Below, in pieces: positions 35,468 through 44,453 of a DNA stretch of 45,094 bases (within the stretch, counting starts at the first letter, position 1; every line of letters begins with the position of its first letter). The notes below the pieces were generated by a model that saw only the letters and a program-made list of their open reading frames with translations, was not told the DNA's origin and made no database searches. Source of the DNA: Clostridiales bacterium (GTDB taxonomy: Bacteria; Bacillota; Clostridia; HGM11327); assembly GCA_015056475.1 (NCBI GenBank), contig SVGF01000003.1:1-45094 (forward strand). Direction: 5' to 3'. A program made the translations under genes and the position numbers.

Positions 35468-36505
35468 AAGCACAGCAGGATGCTTGCTTCTCCATACCTT
35501 ACCGCTTAAAACGTCGTTTATTTTAGCATCGTCAGCACCGAGAGCCTTTAAGTCTGCAATCATCTTTTGCTTATCGTTATAATCAAGATAAGGTCCTATA
35601 AAGCCTGCCGCCTCTATTGCGTCACCCGTCTTTTGGTAAATTACTCTTGTGATCTCGTGAAGTGCAGGATTTGTTATAAGCATGAGCAGACTTCTTATTG
35701 TTGCAACGTCCATAGTCTTTTCAACGTAGGATATAGCAATATCGTCAATATCGCGCTGTGAGTAGCGGCGATTCTTAATGATATCGGTTACAGTCTGAGC
35801 ATCGTAGTTCTGCAATACGTACTTTTCTCTCCATGCTCTGCCGTTTATAACGCTTGAAACGTCTTCATCATCAGCACCGAGAGCCTTTAAGTCGCCTGCC
35901 ATTTTGATGCCGTCAAGAGTGCTGAGTAACGGACCAATAAAGCACGCCGCTTCAATGGCGTCACCCGTCTGCTCATAGCGAATTCTTGTAATTTCTTTGA
36001 GCGCGGGATAACTTATAAGAGAAAATTTCTCTCTTATCTTTACTATATCACCTGTTTGCTTTATATATTCTATTGCGGTTGAGTCGATCTGCTGCTGTGA
36101 ATAACGATTGCGATTAGAGAATACACCGTCAAAGTCAACATGCGGCTTGTTACTTTCTATATACTCCTTTATTGCCTGTGCCTTTATAGCCTCGATATCT
36201 ACGGATTCCGGCTCTGCCTTTACCTTAGCACTCTGTTCTCTGCCGAGCAAAACGTCAATGCTCGTTTCAAGCACGGTTGAAAGCGCGAGCAAATTGTCAA
36301 GGTCGGGCATGGTGTCGCCACGCTCCCAATTTGAAACTGCCTGAAAGCTTACGCCGAGCTTTTCTGCAAGCTCTGTCTGTGTGTAGCCCTTTTCCTTACG
36401 GTAGGTGGCTATTACCTTACCTATTTTTCTTACGTCCAATTTTGTGATCTCCTTTTGATCGTTCTTGCTTTGAGTTCTTCGATCGTTAAATCTGAAGCTT
36501 TTCAT
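35465..36505 (-). CDS. XRE-family regulator, N-terminal portion of the split repeat protein
   Basis: A 346-residue product if TGA stops translation. A Cro/CI-type helix-turn-helix is near residues 25-85 (YTQTELAEKLGVSFQAVSNW). Two copies of an about 88-residue helical repeat follow, at about 139-225 and 251-338. Each has the motifs PALxEITR, QTGDAIEAA or KTGDAIEAA, FIGP and DLKALGADD, and ends in a conserved Trp. The frame stops eight residues after the second Trp, within the run into a third unit. I take the ATG at 36505, six bases after GGGGG; the ATG at 36511 abuts that site. Dyads and half-sites in the upstream region suggest autoregulation. Confidence 0.85.
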   Translation of the reverse strand: MKSFRFNDRRTQSKNDQKEITKLDVRKIGKVIATYRKEKGYTQTELAEKLGVSFQAVSNWERGDTMPDLDNLLALSTVLETSIDVLLGREQSAKVKAEPESVDIEAIKAQAIKEYIESNKPHVDFDGVFSNRNRYSQQQIDSTAIEYIKQTGDIVKIREKFSLISYPALKEITRIRYEQTGDAIEAACFIGPLLSTLDGIKMAGDLKALGADDEDVSSVINGRAWREKYVLQNYDAQTVTDIIKNRRYSQRDIDDIAISYVEKTMDVATIRSLLMLITNPALHEITRVIYQKTGDAIEAAGFIGPYLDYNDKQKMIADLKALGADDAKINDVLSGKVWRSKHPAVL

Positions 36506-36561
36506 AAGCATCCCCCTTTTGTTGCTGTTTTAGAGTGTTTTGAGCTCTTACTCTTAAAACC

Positions 36562-36590
36562 ATTGTACTGTAAAAGGGATTTTTTGTACA
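36562..36590 (-). promoter_or_regulatory. Candidate promoter of the XRE/repeat protein gene
   Basis: On the reverse strand TGTACA (36585-36590) and TACAAT (36562-36567) are 17 bases apart. TTGTAC occurs twice on the forward strand (36563-36568, 36584-36589), 21 bases or two helical turns apart, which could be a regulator site over the promoter. Confidence 0.45.
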
Positions 36591-36600
36591 GCAAGCAGTG

Positions 36601-36652
36601 CTTGAATTTTTAAAATTTTTAATTTTGCCAAATTCAAGCTACACTTGAATTT
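36601..36652. promoter_or_regulatory. Cluster of CTTGAATTT sites (candidate operator)
   Basis: CTTGAATTT occurs at 36601-36609 and 36644-36652, and its complement AAATTCAAG at 36630-36638. The last two form a perfect 9-bp inverted repeat with a 5-base spacer. They lie in the divergent gap 36506-36894 between the XRE gene and the glycosidase gene, where no ORF is seen. Confidence 0.55.
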
Positions 36653-36810
36653 GCGGATATATCCAATAAAACTTACATCGAAATTTAATAAGCAAAAAGC
36701 AACTTAAAAAATATTTTTTGGAAATATCCGTATTTTTTAAAAACGATACCAATTAAAGCACGTTACGTTTATATTATACCACATATTTTGCCGATTTTGA
36801 GTACAAACTA

Positions 36811-36839
36811 TTGACAATTATATTTAATTATGTTAAAAT
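36811..36839 (+). promoter_or_regulatory. Promoter of the putative glycosidase gene
   Basis: TTGACA (36811-36816) and TAAAAT (36834-36839) are separated by 17 bases, 55 bases before the ATG at 36895. Confidence 0.78.
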
Positions 36840-36894
36840 TGTTATCAGCAGATTATGCACTAAAAAATATATTTGACGAAAAGGAAATATTATT

Positions 36895-38127
36895 ATGGCA
36901 GACAGAGTTCAGCTTACATTCTGGAATTATAACCAGTTTGCAAATTATCAGCCCCATATGCTTGAGGATTGGATAAACCTTGGCATGACAACACCGATCA
37001 CACCCTCGTTTGGCTTGAATTCAAGCGAGGAATTGTATAAAAAGTTCTATGAGATGCTTGACGATGCACACAACCGCGGTGTAGGGCTCATACTTCAGAT
37101 TCCCGATATCTATCTTTGGAGCTATCATGACAGGGAGAGCTTTATTAAGACGGCTCTTGTAGTTAAAGAAAAATTTGGAAGCCACCCCGCAGTTTGCGGC
37201 TTCTATGTAGGCGAAGAGCCCCACGGTGATGCAAAGGAATATTTTGAGGGCGTGAAGACTCTTAAGGAGATATTCCCCGACAAGATCTTCTATATGAATA
37301 TGGGCAGCATTGAGCGCACGGAAAGATGCGCACTCAAGGGCAGAGAGAGCATTACAAATTGGTGCTGCAGATACACAAAGGAAACGGGCAGCAACATCAT
37401 TGGCTACGGCTGCTATGCAGGTATGCTTGTTGACGGCACAGGTCTTTACGAGCATTTCCACAATATCAGAGAATTCGTTGAAGCAGGTAAGAAAGCTGGC
37501 GCTGACATCTGGGCTACAATGCTCTCCTCCGTTCACGATTTTTACAAGATACCCACAGCGGACGATTTCCGTTGGCAGTTGAATACATGCGTCGCTTGCG
37601 GATGTAAGGGTATAGTATGGTTCAGAATTTACGATAAATTGGTTGCAGGCGACTACCGCGAATCTCCCATTGATGAGTTTGGCAACAAGACGACTCATTA
37701 CTATGATCTTGCAAGAGTTCAGAATAAGTTTAACATTCTTTACGGCGAGATATTTGCAAAACTTAACCATAAGTATACATACGGCATTGGCGTAAGCTAC
37801 GGCGGATACCCCTACTACACAACTCCCAACGAATGCGATTGCGATTATATTGCAGGCGTTTCGGGCAGAATGGGTATGGTTTCGACATTTGTTGACGACG
37901 ACGGAGTTGATTATTGCGTTCTTATCAACACGGATCCCAAGCTTGCAGGCCATCTCAGCCTCACGTTTACTGATAAGGTGGAAAAGGTTGAGGAGGTATT
38001 CTACAACGGTAAGCAGCTCGACCTTAAGGTTAAGCGCGACGGTCAGCAGGGCAACCTCGCAATGGCTTCTGCTTGCTATGCACCCGGACAGATGTCACTC
38101 TTTAAGATAACAAAGGTTAAGGAATAA
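36895..38127 (+). CDS. Putative TIM-barrel glycoside hydrolase
   Basis: A 410-residue protein without signal peptide. Residues about 5-315 read as a beta/alpha barrel. An early barrel strand carries VGLILQIPD (63-71), and VCGFYVGEEPHGDA (100-113) at a strand end with Glu107/Glu108 resembles the acid/base position of clan GH-A enzymes. Later strands hold IWATMLSS and GIVWFRIYD. A small beta-domain (about 325-410) closes it, as in many glycosidases. I cannot name the family or substrate. It is rich in Cys. AAAGGA lies 9 bases before the ATG. It is divergent from the XRE/repeat gene. Confidence 0.55.
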   Translation: MADRVQLTFWNYNQFANYQPHMLEDWINLGMTTPITPSFGLNSSEELYKKFYEMLDDAHNRGVGLILQIPDIYLWSYHDRESFIKTALVVKEKFGSHPAVCGFYVGEEPHGDAKEYFEGVKTLKEIFPDKIFYMNMGSIERTERCALKGRESITNWCCRYTKETGSNIIGYGCYAGMLVDGTGLYEHFHNIREFVEAGKKAGADIWATMLSSVHDFYKIPTADDFRWQLNTCVACGCKGIVWFRIYDKLVAGDYRESPIDEFGNKTTHYYDLARVQNKFNILYGEIFAKLNHKYTYGIGVSYGGYPYYTTPNECDCDYIAGVSGRMGMVSTFVDDDGVDYCVLINTDPKLAGHLSLTFTDKVEKVEEVFYNGKQLDLKVKRDGQQGNLAMASACYAPGQMSLFKITKVKE

Positions 38128-38148
38128 TTTGATATAAGTACAAAATAT

Positions 38149-38187
38149 CCCCGATGGAGCTTGTGATCCGTCGGGGACGTTTTTTTA
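38149..38187. terminator. Terminator between convergent genes
   Basis: CCCCGATGGA (38149-38158) pairs with TCCGTCGGGG (38167-38176), one G-T pair, followed by seven T (38181-38187). It ends the glycosidase transcript and can also form on the copA strand. Confidence 0.88.
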
Positions 38188-40641
38188 TTCTTTTGGCGTA
38201 TAGCCCGCCTTTTTTATTGCCTTGAAGACCTTGCCTTGGCTGACCTTGCCGGTAACGCTGTACGTAACTGTGCCGCTCTTGTGGTCTGCAACTGCACCGC
38301 CAATGCCCTTTACAGCCAAGAGTGCGTTTCTTACCCTTGCCTCGCAATGCTCGCACATCATGCCTTCAACGTGAAGTGTGATGCTTTGAACTGTAGGATC
38401 ATTTTTGCTTGATGAGATGGGCTTACCCTTTTCGTCAATATTCATGAGGTTAAGCCTTAATGCATTCGTCACCACGCAGAAGCTTGACAAGCTCATTGCA
38501 AGCGCGCCGAGCATGGGGCTCATTTTCCAGCCGAGGATGCTTATAAATACGCCTGCCGCAAGAGGAATTCCTATTACGTTGTATAAAAATGCCCAGAAAA
38601 GATTTTCCTTTATATTTGTGAGCACAAGCTTGCTGAGCCGTACTGCTCTGACTGCGTCGGTAACGTTATTCTTCATCAGCACAACGTCAGCGGCGTCTAT
38701 TGCTATGTGAGTGCCCGAGCCTACCGCGATACCGATATCCGCCGCGCTGAGTGCGGGAGCATCGTTGATGCCGTCGCCTATCATGGCAACGCTTCCTCGC
38801 GACTTTAACTGCGTTACCGTTTTAGCTTTATCCTCGGGCATTACCTCGGCATAAAACTCGTCAACTCCAACGTTTTTTGCAACGTATTTGGCTGTGCCGT
38901 TATTGTCACCCGTAAGCATAACCGTGTGGATCCCCATGTGCTTTAACTGAGATATTGCAAGCTTTGCATCGGGTTTTAATTCATCTGCAACGGCAATGAT
39001 TCCGAGCAATTTATCCTCGCGAGCTATGAGCATGGGAGTTTTGCCCTGTGACGCCATTTGAGAGCAAGTATCCAATGCATTCTGATCAACCTCGACAAGA
39101 GTTTTGATGAAGCTGACTCTGCCGCAGTATACTCTGCCGCTTTGAGTTACGGCTGTAACACCGCTACCTGTGAGTGTTTCAAAATCGGTTGCTTCTATAC
39201 TTTGTGCATTCATTTTTTGAGCATGGTCGCATATTGCCGTTGCAAGGGGATGTGAGCTGAATTTTTCTACGGAATATGCGACTGAAAGCAATTCGTCACT
39301 TGTTACTCCGTCAACCGCCACAACGTCAACAACCTTTGGTTCACCGACGGTGATAGTTCCCGTTTTGTCAAAAACTGCAACGTTTATTTTTCCGACAGCT
39401 TCAAGTGCTTCAGCATTTTTGAACAGAATTCCGTTTTTTGCTCCGATGCCGTTGCCGACGGTTATTGCAACAGGTGTGGCAAGCCCGAGCGCACACGGAC
39501 AGCTTATTACAAGCACGGCAATACCTCGCTCAAGCGCATAGCCGATGCTCTTATCAAGCAAAAGCCATACTATCACACTCACCAAAGCTATTGCCAAAAC
39601 AACGGGAACGAAAACACCCGAAACCTTGTCTGCAATTCTTGCGATGGGTGCTTTTGACGCTGCCGCCTTGCTTACTGCGTCAATTATGCGTGCAAGCGCG
39701 GTATCCTCGCCGACCTTTTCGGCACGGCACTCGATATAGCCCGTCTGATTTACGGTTGCGGAATACACCTCGTCACCCACAGCCTTATCCACGGGCACGC
39801 TTTCACCCGTAAGCGCAGATTGATCAACGCACGAAAAGCCGTTTAACACTATTCCGTCAACGGGAATGCTTTCTCCCGGGCGCACGATGAACACGTCGCC
39901 AACCTTTACCTGATCTATAGGGACTTCGGTTTCGATTCCGTCAACAAGGATGATCGCGGACTGAGCCTTAAGAGATTTTAAGCCCTTTATTGCATCGGTG
40001 GTTTTGCTTTTTGCCCTTGCTTCAAGTAGCTTACCAACGCTTATGAGAGTTAATATCATAGCCGCGGACTCGTAATAAAGCTCGTGAAGAAGCATTGCAT
40101 CATTTTTAACAGCCAAAACTACCGTAATATACGCGCTGTATATAAACGACGCGCCCGAGCCGAGTGCTACCAACGTATCCATATTGGGTGCGCCCTTTAT
40201 TGCGCCCTTGATGCCGCGGATAAAAAACTGTCTGTTGATGAACATTACCGCAAGCGCACATGTCATCTGCACAAGTGCAATGAATATGGGTGTGTCCTCA
40301 AAAAATTTTGGGAGCGGAAGCCCAGCCATATTATAGCCCATTGCAAAGTACATGAGTACCAGCAGTATGGCTATTGATGAGATAAGCCTTTTTAACGTGG
40401 ACTTTATCTGCATTGATTGTTGGTCTTCGTTATTATCATTGCCGTTATCCAAAACAAGCTCGTAGCCTGCTTTTTTTATTGCAACGGAAAGTGCCTCCTC
40501 TGTTTGTGTGCCATCAACAGACAATGTATTTGATAAGAGGTCAACGTTGCACTTTTCAACACCCTTTACACCGTTTACTGCCTTTTCTACCCTTGCGCTG
40601 CAGGCAGCACAGCTCATTCCCTTTACATAATATCTTTTCAT
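38185..40641 (-). CDS. copA: Copper-exporting P1B-type ATPase
   Basis: An 818-residue membrane pump exporting Cu(I). An N-terminal heavy-metal domain carries GMSCAAC (8-14). TGES is at 278-281, the CPC ion-binding motif is at 381-383 (SCPCALG) and the phosphorylation motif DKTGT is at 425-429. [18 protein letters not shown] is the usual hinge. A second metal domain sits at the C-terminus with GMMCEHC (Cys763, Cys766) rather than beside the first. The ATG at 40641 follows GTGAGG; the upstream ATG at 40683 lies inside csoR. It follows csoR by 7 bases and is controlled by its operator. Confidence 0.95.
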   Translation of the reverse strand: MKRYYVKGMSCAACSARVEKAVNGVKGVEKCNVDLLSNTLSVDGTQTEEALSVAIKKAGYELVLDNGNDNNEDQQSMQIKSTLKRLISSIAILLVLMYFAMGYNMAGLPLPKFFEDTPIFIALVQMTCALAVMFINRQFFIRGIKGAIKGAPNMDTLVALGSGASFIYSAYITVVLAVKNDAMLLHELYYESAAMILTLISVGKLLEARAKSKTTDAIKGLKSLKAQSAIILVDGIETEVPIDQVKVGDVFIVRPGESIPVDGIVLNGFSCVDQSALTGESVPVDKAVGDEVYSATVNQTGYIECRAEKVGEDTALARIIDAVSKAAASKAPIARIADKVSGVFVPVVLAIALVSVIVWLLLDKSIGYALERGIAVLVISCPCALGLATPVAITVGNGIGAKNGILFKNAEALEAVGKINVAVFDKTGTITVGEPKVVDVVAVDGVTSDELLSVAYSVEKFSSHPLATAICDHAQKMNAQSIEATDFETLTGSGVTAVTQSGRVYCGRVSFIKTLVEVDQNALDTCSQMASQGKTPMLIAREDKLLGIIAVADELKPDAKLAISQLKHMGIHTVMLTGDNNGTAKYVAKNVGVDEFYAEVMPEDKAKTVTQLKSRGSVAMIGDGINDAPALSAADIGIAVGSGTHIAIDAADVVLMKNNVTDAVRAVRLSKLVLTNIKENLFWAFLYNVIGIPLAAGVFISILGWKMSPMLGALAMSLSSFCVVTNALRLNLMNIDEKGKPISSSKNDPTVQSITLHVEGMMCEHCEARVRNALLAVKGIGGAVADHKSGTVTYSVTGKVSQGKVFKAIKKAGYTPKE

Positions 40642-40648
40642 AATTACC

Positions 40649-40963
40649 TCACAATATTCTCTTGAGAAGTGATACGAGCTCATCTGCCGTATCCTGTTTG
40701 CCGGATTTTATATCCTCTACCACACAAGTCCTTATATGCTCTGACAAAAGCTCCCTGCTGAATGCTTCGAGCGCCGCATTGACCGCAGACACTTGAATGA
40801 GTATGTCGGGACAGTATGCGTCCCTTTCTATCATGCCTTTTATTCCGCGTATCTGCCCTTCTATTCTGGAAAGCCTGTTTGAGAGTGCTTTATATTCTGC
40901 ATCTGTGCGATGCTTTTTTCTGCAATGCTCACAATTATTATCGATCAATTCTATATCGTCCAT
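40649..40963 (-). CDS. csoR: CsoR-family copper-sensing repressor
   Basis: A 104-residue all-helical repressor (DUF156 family). The Cu(I) ligands Cys51, His76 and Cys80 of the CsoR pattern are all present ([15 protein letters not shown]). The [14 protein letters not shown] stretch is the family core. An additional CEHC at 11-14 lies in the N-terminal tail. It should bind the operator at 40990-41006 without copper and release it when Cu(I) binds, derepressing itself and copA. AAAGGAG precedes the ATG. Confidence 0.94.
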   Translation of the reverse strand: MDDIELIDNNCEHCRKKHRTDAEYKALSNRLSRIEGQIRGIKGMIERDAYCPDILIQVSAVNAALEAFSRELLSEHIRTCVVEDIKSGKQDTADELVSLLKRIL

Positions 40964-40984
40964 TTTTATTCTCCTTTTTTATAT

Positions 40985-41014
40985 ATTATATACCCCCTTG
41001 GGGTATTTTGTCAA
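40985..41014 (-). promoter_or_regulatory. csoR-copA promoter with CsoR operator
   Basis: On the reverse strand TTGACA (41009-41014) and TATAAT (40985-40990) are 18 bases apart. The palindromic ATACCCCCTTGGGGTAT (40990-41006) fills the spacer. This G/C-tract palindrome is the known type of CsoR operator, so bound CsoR would block polymerase. Confidence 0.9.
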
Positions 41015-41035
41015 GTATTTTTTCAAAAATTTCTA

Positions 41036-41064
41036 TTGTAATTTGCCGTTAAATATGCTATAAT
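41036..41064 (+). promoter_or_regulatory. Promoter of the membrane protein-helD genes
   Basis: TTGTAA (41036-41041) and TATAAT (41059-41064) are 17 bases apart, 31 bases before the ATG at 41096. Confidence 0.78.
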
Positions 41065-41095
41065 GAAATGACAAACTTTATGGAGTGTAAAAAAT

Positions 41096-41737
41096 ATGGA
41101 AAACAAGAAATTACCTGAATTGAGTACAAGAGATATAAGGAATTCATTGCTCTTGGGATTGAAATACGTAATGGCAAATTTATTCACAAGCTTTTTGATG
41201 TTTGCTTTCCACTTTATAATAGGAATAATAATGGGATTGGAAACAAACCAGGCAAAAGAATTTTTCAGCGGCGCACTTGTTCATACGATCATGATGCCGT
41301 TGGTAATACTCTACTACGGATACATCGCATATAACGACGGATACAGACATTCAGTCGGCGGAATATACGACAAGAGAAGAATATATCTTGCAACTATAGC
41401 TATAATTGCAGTACAGCTTATCTGTATTTTTTGGGCTATAAAAGTAAACTTGCAGCTTGAAGCTCCGGATGAGCTGAATCCTGCAAACATCGTATCAAAA
41501 TTTTTGATGGCACCGTTTACGATATTGTTTAACCAGTTTCCGTTGCTTATGCCAGAATTGATGCTTTTGCCCGTATGCGTGCCGCCCATAGCTATGATAA
41601 TAGGCTACAAGAAGGCAAGAGGTGTGGAGATACAGGACCACGATATGAGCCAGGATGCTATTGAATTCCGCAAGCAGCTTGAAATGGAACAATATAAATA
41701 CGACGAAACAAAAACAGAAAACGAAAACAAAGAATAA
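41096..41737 (+). CDS. Membrane protein of unknown function upstream of helD
   Basis: A 213-residue protein with four hydrophobic segments (about 26-48, 57-78, 97-116 and 133-172) and a highly charged cytoplasmic C-terminal tail (about 173-213) rich in Glu and Lys. The motif YNDGYRHSVGGIYDKRRIY lies in a cytoplasmic loop. I do not recognise the family. It precedes the HelD-like gene by 11 bases and shares its promoter, so a link to it is possible but unproven. Confidence 0.7.
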   Translation: MENKKLPELSTRDIRNSLLLGLKYVMANLFTSFLMFAFHFIIGIIMGLETNQAKEFFSGALVHTIMMPLVILYYGYIAYNDGYRHSVGGIYDKRRIYLATIAIIAVQLICIFWAIKVNLQLEAPDELNPANIVSKFLMAPFTILFNQFPLLMPELMLLPVCVPPIAMIIGYKKARGVEIQDHDMSQDAIEFRKQLEMEQYKYDETKTENENKE

Positions 41738-41748
41738 AGGATATAAAA

Positions 41749-43947
41749 ATGGCTTTAACAGATAAGGAATTACAAGAAGAACAGCTTCACTTAAAAAAAG
41801 CTTACGGACTTATAATTGATGAGACTGAGCTTTTGAGTGGAAATATAAAGGATAAATTCAAAAACATAGTAAGCATCAACAAGGACTTTAACGAGGACGT
41901 ACCAACGTTAAACGGTGGTGCTGACTGGGATCAGATCACTGAGATCTATAAATACAACGACATTGTTGAGGCTGAAGAAAGGCACTACAACGACATAAAC
42001 GCAAGACTCAGAGTGCTCAGACAGATGGAAGCTTCCGCATACTTTGGTAAGATAGATTTTCTTGAGGAGGATGAGTATCTTTCGGAAAAGTATTACGTGG
42101 GAATATCAACGTTAAAGGACGAGGACGATGATTTTATTGTGCTCGACTGGAGAGCACCCATATGCTCGCTTTACTACCAATACGAAAGCGGTAAATGCGA
42201 ATACGAATGCCCTGCAGGAACGATTTACGGTGAGCTTTTGGGCAAGAGACAGTTTGGTATTGCGAAGGATAAGATCAATTACGTTTTTGATACGGACGTA
42301 TTGATAGAGGATAAGCTTTTGTGCAAGCTTTTGTCCGAAAGCAGGGACAAGAGAATGGGGCACATTGTTAAGAGCATTCAAAAGGAGCAAAACGAAGCTA
42401 TCAGAAAGAGCTCCGCTAAGCACCTTGTAGTGTTTGGACCGGCAGGCAGTGGTAAAACGTCCGTTGCAATGCACAGAGCCGCATATCTGCTATACAAGCA
42501 CAGGGATACTATAAAAGCTGATAACGTGCTTATACTCTCCCCCAACAATATCTTCCTTGACTATATAAGCGAGGTGTTGCCCGACCTTGGCGAGGCAAAT
42601 GTAAAAATAAGAACGGTTACGGACCTTTTTGGCGAATTGCTTGGCGACTTTACGGTAACGGGGCATTGCGAGCTGATGGAAAAGATGCTTGCCGAGGACA
42701 GCAAAAAGCGCGAGCTGAGATTGAAGCAGGCGAAGTTCAAAAACAGCGCAACATTCCTTGAAATATTGAAGCGTTATGCAAAATTCGTCGATTCAAACGA
42801 TTTTAAGCCCCACGATATTGAATACCGTGGCAGAATGCTCATCACGGCTGAGGAGATCTCAAGACTTTATTACCACGATTGGGCAAGCATGAATTACGCG
42901 CAAAGGCTCAAGCGAATCTCCGCAAGAATATACTCTGTGCTTGATGAGATAATTGAGCAACGCAAAAAGGAGCTGGAGCAGGAAAATTCGGATCTTTTCA
43001 GCTGGGAAATGGACGAAGTGGTAAATGCTGCGCTGAATCAGGAGTTTGCTTCGATAAAGTCTAAGATCAACAATATGTTTGGCGTGAACACGGTTTCGCT
43101 TTATGCTAATATGTTCAGATCAAAGAGATTCTTTGAAACGATATCGGATCTTACAGACATAAGCTTTGAGGAATTCAAGAATATGATAGACCCTGCCGAG
43201 TATTTTAACAAGAGGCATTTGAACAGAGAGGATCTTTTCCCGCTGCTTTTTGTGAGATGCGTTATTGACGGGCAAAAGGTTCAGACAGAAGCTCCGATCA
43301 AATTTATATTCATAGACGAATTCCAGGACATCTCCCCCACGGGAATTTACGTTTTGCAGAGAATGTTTGACAAGGCGGCAATAACTCTTGTGGGTGACGT
43401 GAATCAGACCATTGATTGCACGGCTGAGATATATAACGAAGACGTTCTTGATAAATGCCTTGAACGAGATGCGGATATATTCCGTTTGACAAAGAGCTAT
43501 CGTTCAACAAACGAGATATCCGAATTTGCTAATTCAATAATTCAGCAGACGGACGTTGAATATATGGACAGACACGGCGACCCCGTATCGGTAATCAAAT
43601 TTGCAAAGGGACAGGACAGATACACCACTCTTATTGATGGAATACGTGAATGCACAGAAAGAGGATTCCATTCAATAGGCGTTATATGCAAAAATGCGGA
43701 CACAGCTTTTGATCTGCATTCAAGGCTGAAGGTGAATGACGATATCAATCTGACGCTCGTTATGGATGATAACGATTCTTACAGCTCGGGTGTGGTGGTA
43801 ATACCGTCGTATCTTTCAAAGGGGCTTGAATTTGACGCAGTATTTGTATATGATGCTGAGAATTACGATACCGAGATCGAAAAAAGGCTCTACTACACAG
43901 TTTGTACCCGTGCAATGCACAAGCTTGTGATTTTTGACGGAGAATGA
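41749..43947 (+). CDS. helD: UvrD-like ATPase, HelD-type RNA polymerase recycling factor
   Basis: A 732-residue superfamily 1 motor. A coiled-coil N-terminal arm (about 1-100) precedes the split ATPase. Walker A is GPAGSGKT (230-237), motif II is IDEFQD with Asp523/Glu524, motif IV has LTKSYRSTNEIS, and the last motifs are SKGLEFDAVFVYD and YYTVCTRAMHKL. The Arg-containing DWRAPICSLYY segment near 133-143 is typical of HelD and separates it from UvrD/PcrA. HelD proteins bind stalled RNA polymerase and remove it from DNA. Length fits the Firmicutes type. Confidence 0.9.
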   Translation: MALTDKELQEEQLHLKKAYGLIIDETELLSGNIKDKFKNIVSINKDFNEDVPTLNGGADWDQITEIYKYNDIVEAEERHYNDINARLRVLRQMEASAYFGKIDFLEEDEYLSEKYYVGISTLKDEDDDFIVLDWRAPICSLYYQYESGKCEYECPAGTIYGELLGKRQFGIAKDKINYVFDTDVLIEDKLLCKLLSESRDKRMGHIVKSIQKEQNEAIRKSSAKHLVVFGPAGSGKTSVAMHRAAYLLYKHRDTIKADNVLILSPNNIFLDYISEVLPDLGEANVKIRTVTDLFGELLGDFTVTGHCELMEKMLAEDSKKRELRLKQAKFKNSATFLEILKRYAKFVDSNDFKPHDIEYRGRMLITAEEISRLYYHDWASMNYAQRLKRISARIYSVLDEIIEQRKKELEQENSDLFSWEMDEVVNAALNQEFASIKSKINNMFGVNTVSLYANMFRSKRFFETISDLTDISFEEFKNMIDPAEYFNKRHLNREDLFPLLFVRCVIDGQKVQTEAPIKFIFIDEFQDISPTGIYVLQRMFDKAAITLVGDVNQTIDCTAEIYNEDVLDKCLERDADIFRLTKSYRSTNEISEFANSIIQQTDVEYMDRHGDPVSVIKFAKGQDRYTTLIDGIRECTERGFHSIGVICKNADTAFDLHSRLKVNDDINLTLVMDDNDSYSSGVVVIPSYLSKGLEFDAVFVYDAENYDTEIEKRLYYTVCTRAMHKLVIFDGE

Positions 43948-43948
43948 T

Positions 43949-44416
43949 ATGAAAGTAAGAAATGCAGCTTCAAAGGACATTGAGCAAATAAATACTTTAC
44001 TGTTTCAGGTGAACAACGTCCATGCGGACGGCAGGGATGATATATTCATTCACGGGAAGAAAAAATATACCGATGACGAGCTGGCTGAAATTCTGTTGGA
44101 TGAGTCAAAGCCAATACTCGTTGCGGTGGATGAAAACGATATTGCTCTCGGATATGCGTTTTGCATATTGCAGGAGGCTGAGGGCGATAATTTAATGCCC
44201 ATAAAAACACTTTACGTTGACGATTTATGCGTGCTTGAGGACTCAAGAGGCAAGGGGATCGGTACTTTGCTGTATGAAAGCGTAAAGGAATTGGCAAAGC
44301 AGTTGGGATGTTATCACGTGACGCTCAACGTGTGGTGCTTAAACTCCGGAGCGATGAAATTTTATGAGAAATGTGGGTTAAGACCGCTTAAGGTTACCAT
44401 GGAAGATATTTTATAA
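43949..44416 (+). CDS. GNAT-family N-acetyltransferase
   Basis: A 155-residue single-domain acetyltransferase. LYVDDLCVLEDSRGKGIGTL contains the beta4 strand and the RGKGIG acetyl-CoA loop, and the C-terminal VWCLNSGAMKFYEKCGL is the usual end of the fold. The acceptor is unknown. The ATG at 43949 follows GGAG and begins one base after the helD stop; a TTG at 43934 inside helD is less likely. It is the last gene of the helD group. Confidence 0.9.
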   Translation: MKVRNAASKDIEQINTLLFQVNNVHADGRDDIFIHGKKKYTDDELAEILLDESKPILVAVDENDIALGYAFCILQEAEGDNLMPIKTLYVDDLCVLEDSRGKGIGTLLYESVKELAKQLGCYHVTLNVWCLNSGAMKFYEKCGLRPLKVTMEDIL

Positions 44417-44453
44417 AGCCGTATAAGGCTAATATAGTATTGGAGGTAAAAAT

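Noticed and set aside
33422-36505. TGA read as Trp or Gly throughout the genome (alternative code)
   Set aside because: TGA ends several ordinary genes in the window at positions coupled to the next start (for example 13340-13342 and 43945-43947), and conserved genes such as valS, cysS and helD contain no internal TGA.
37021-37953. 310-residue reverse ORF inside the putative glycosidase gene
   Set aside because: It mirrors the forward gene, which has a promoter, ribosome site and terminator. The reverse product has no recognisable domain and is an antisense shadow.
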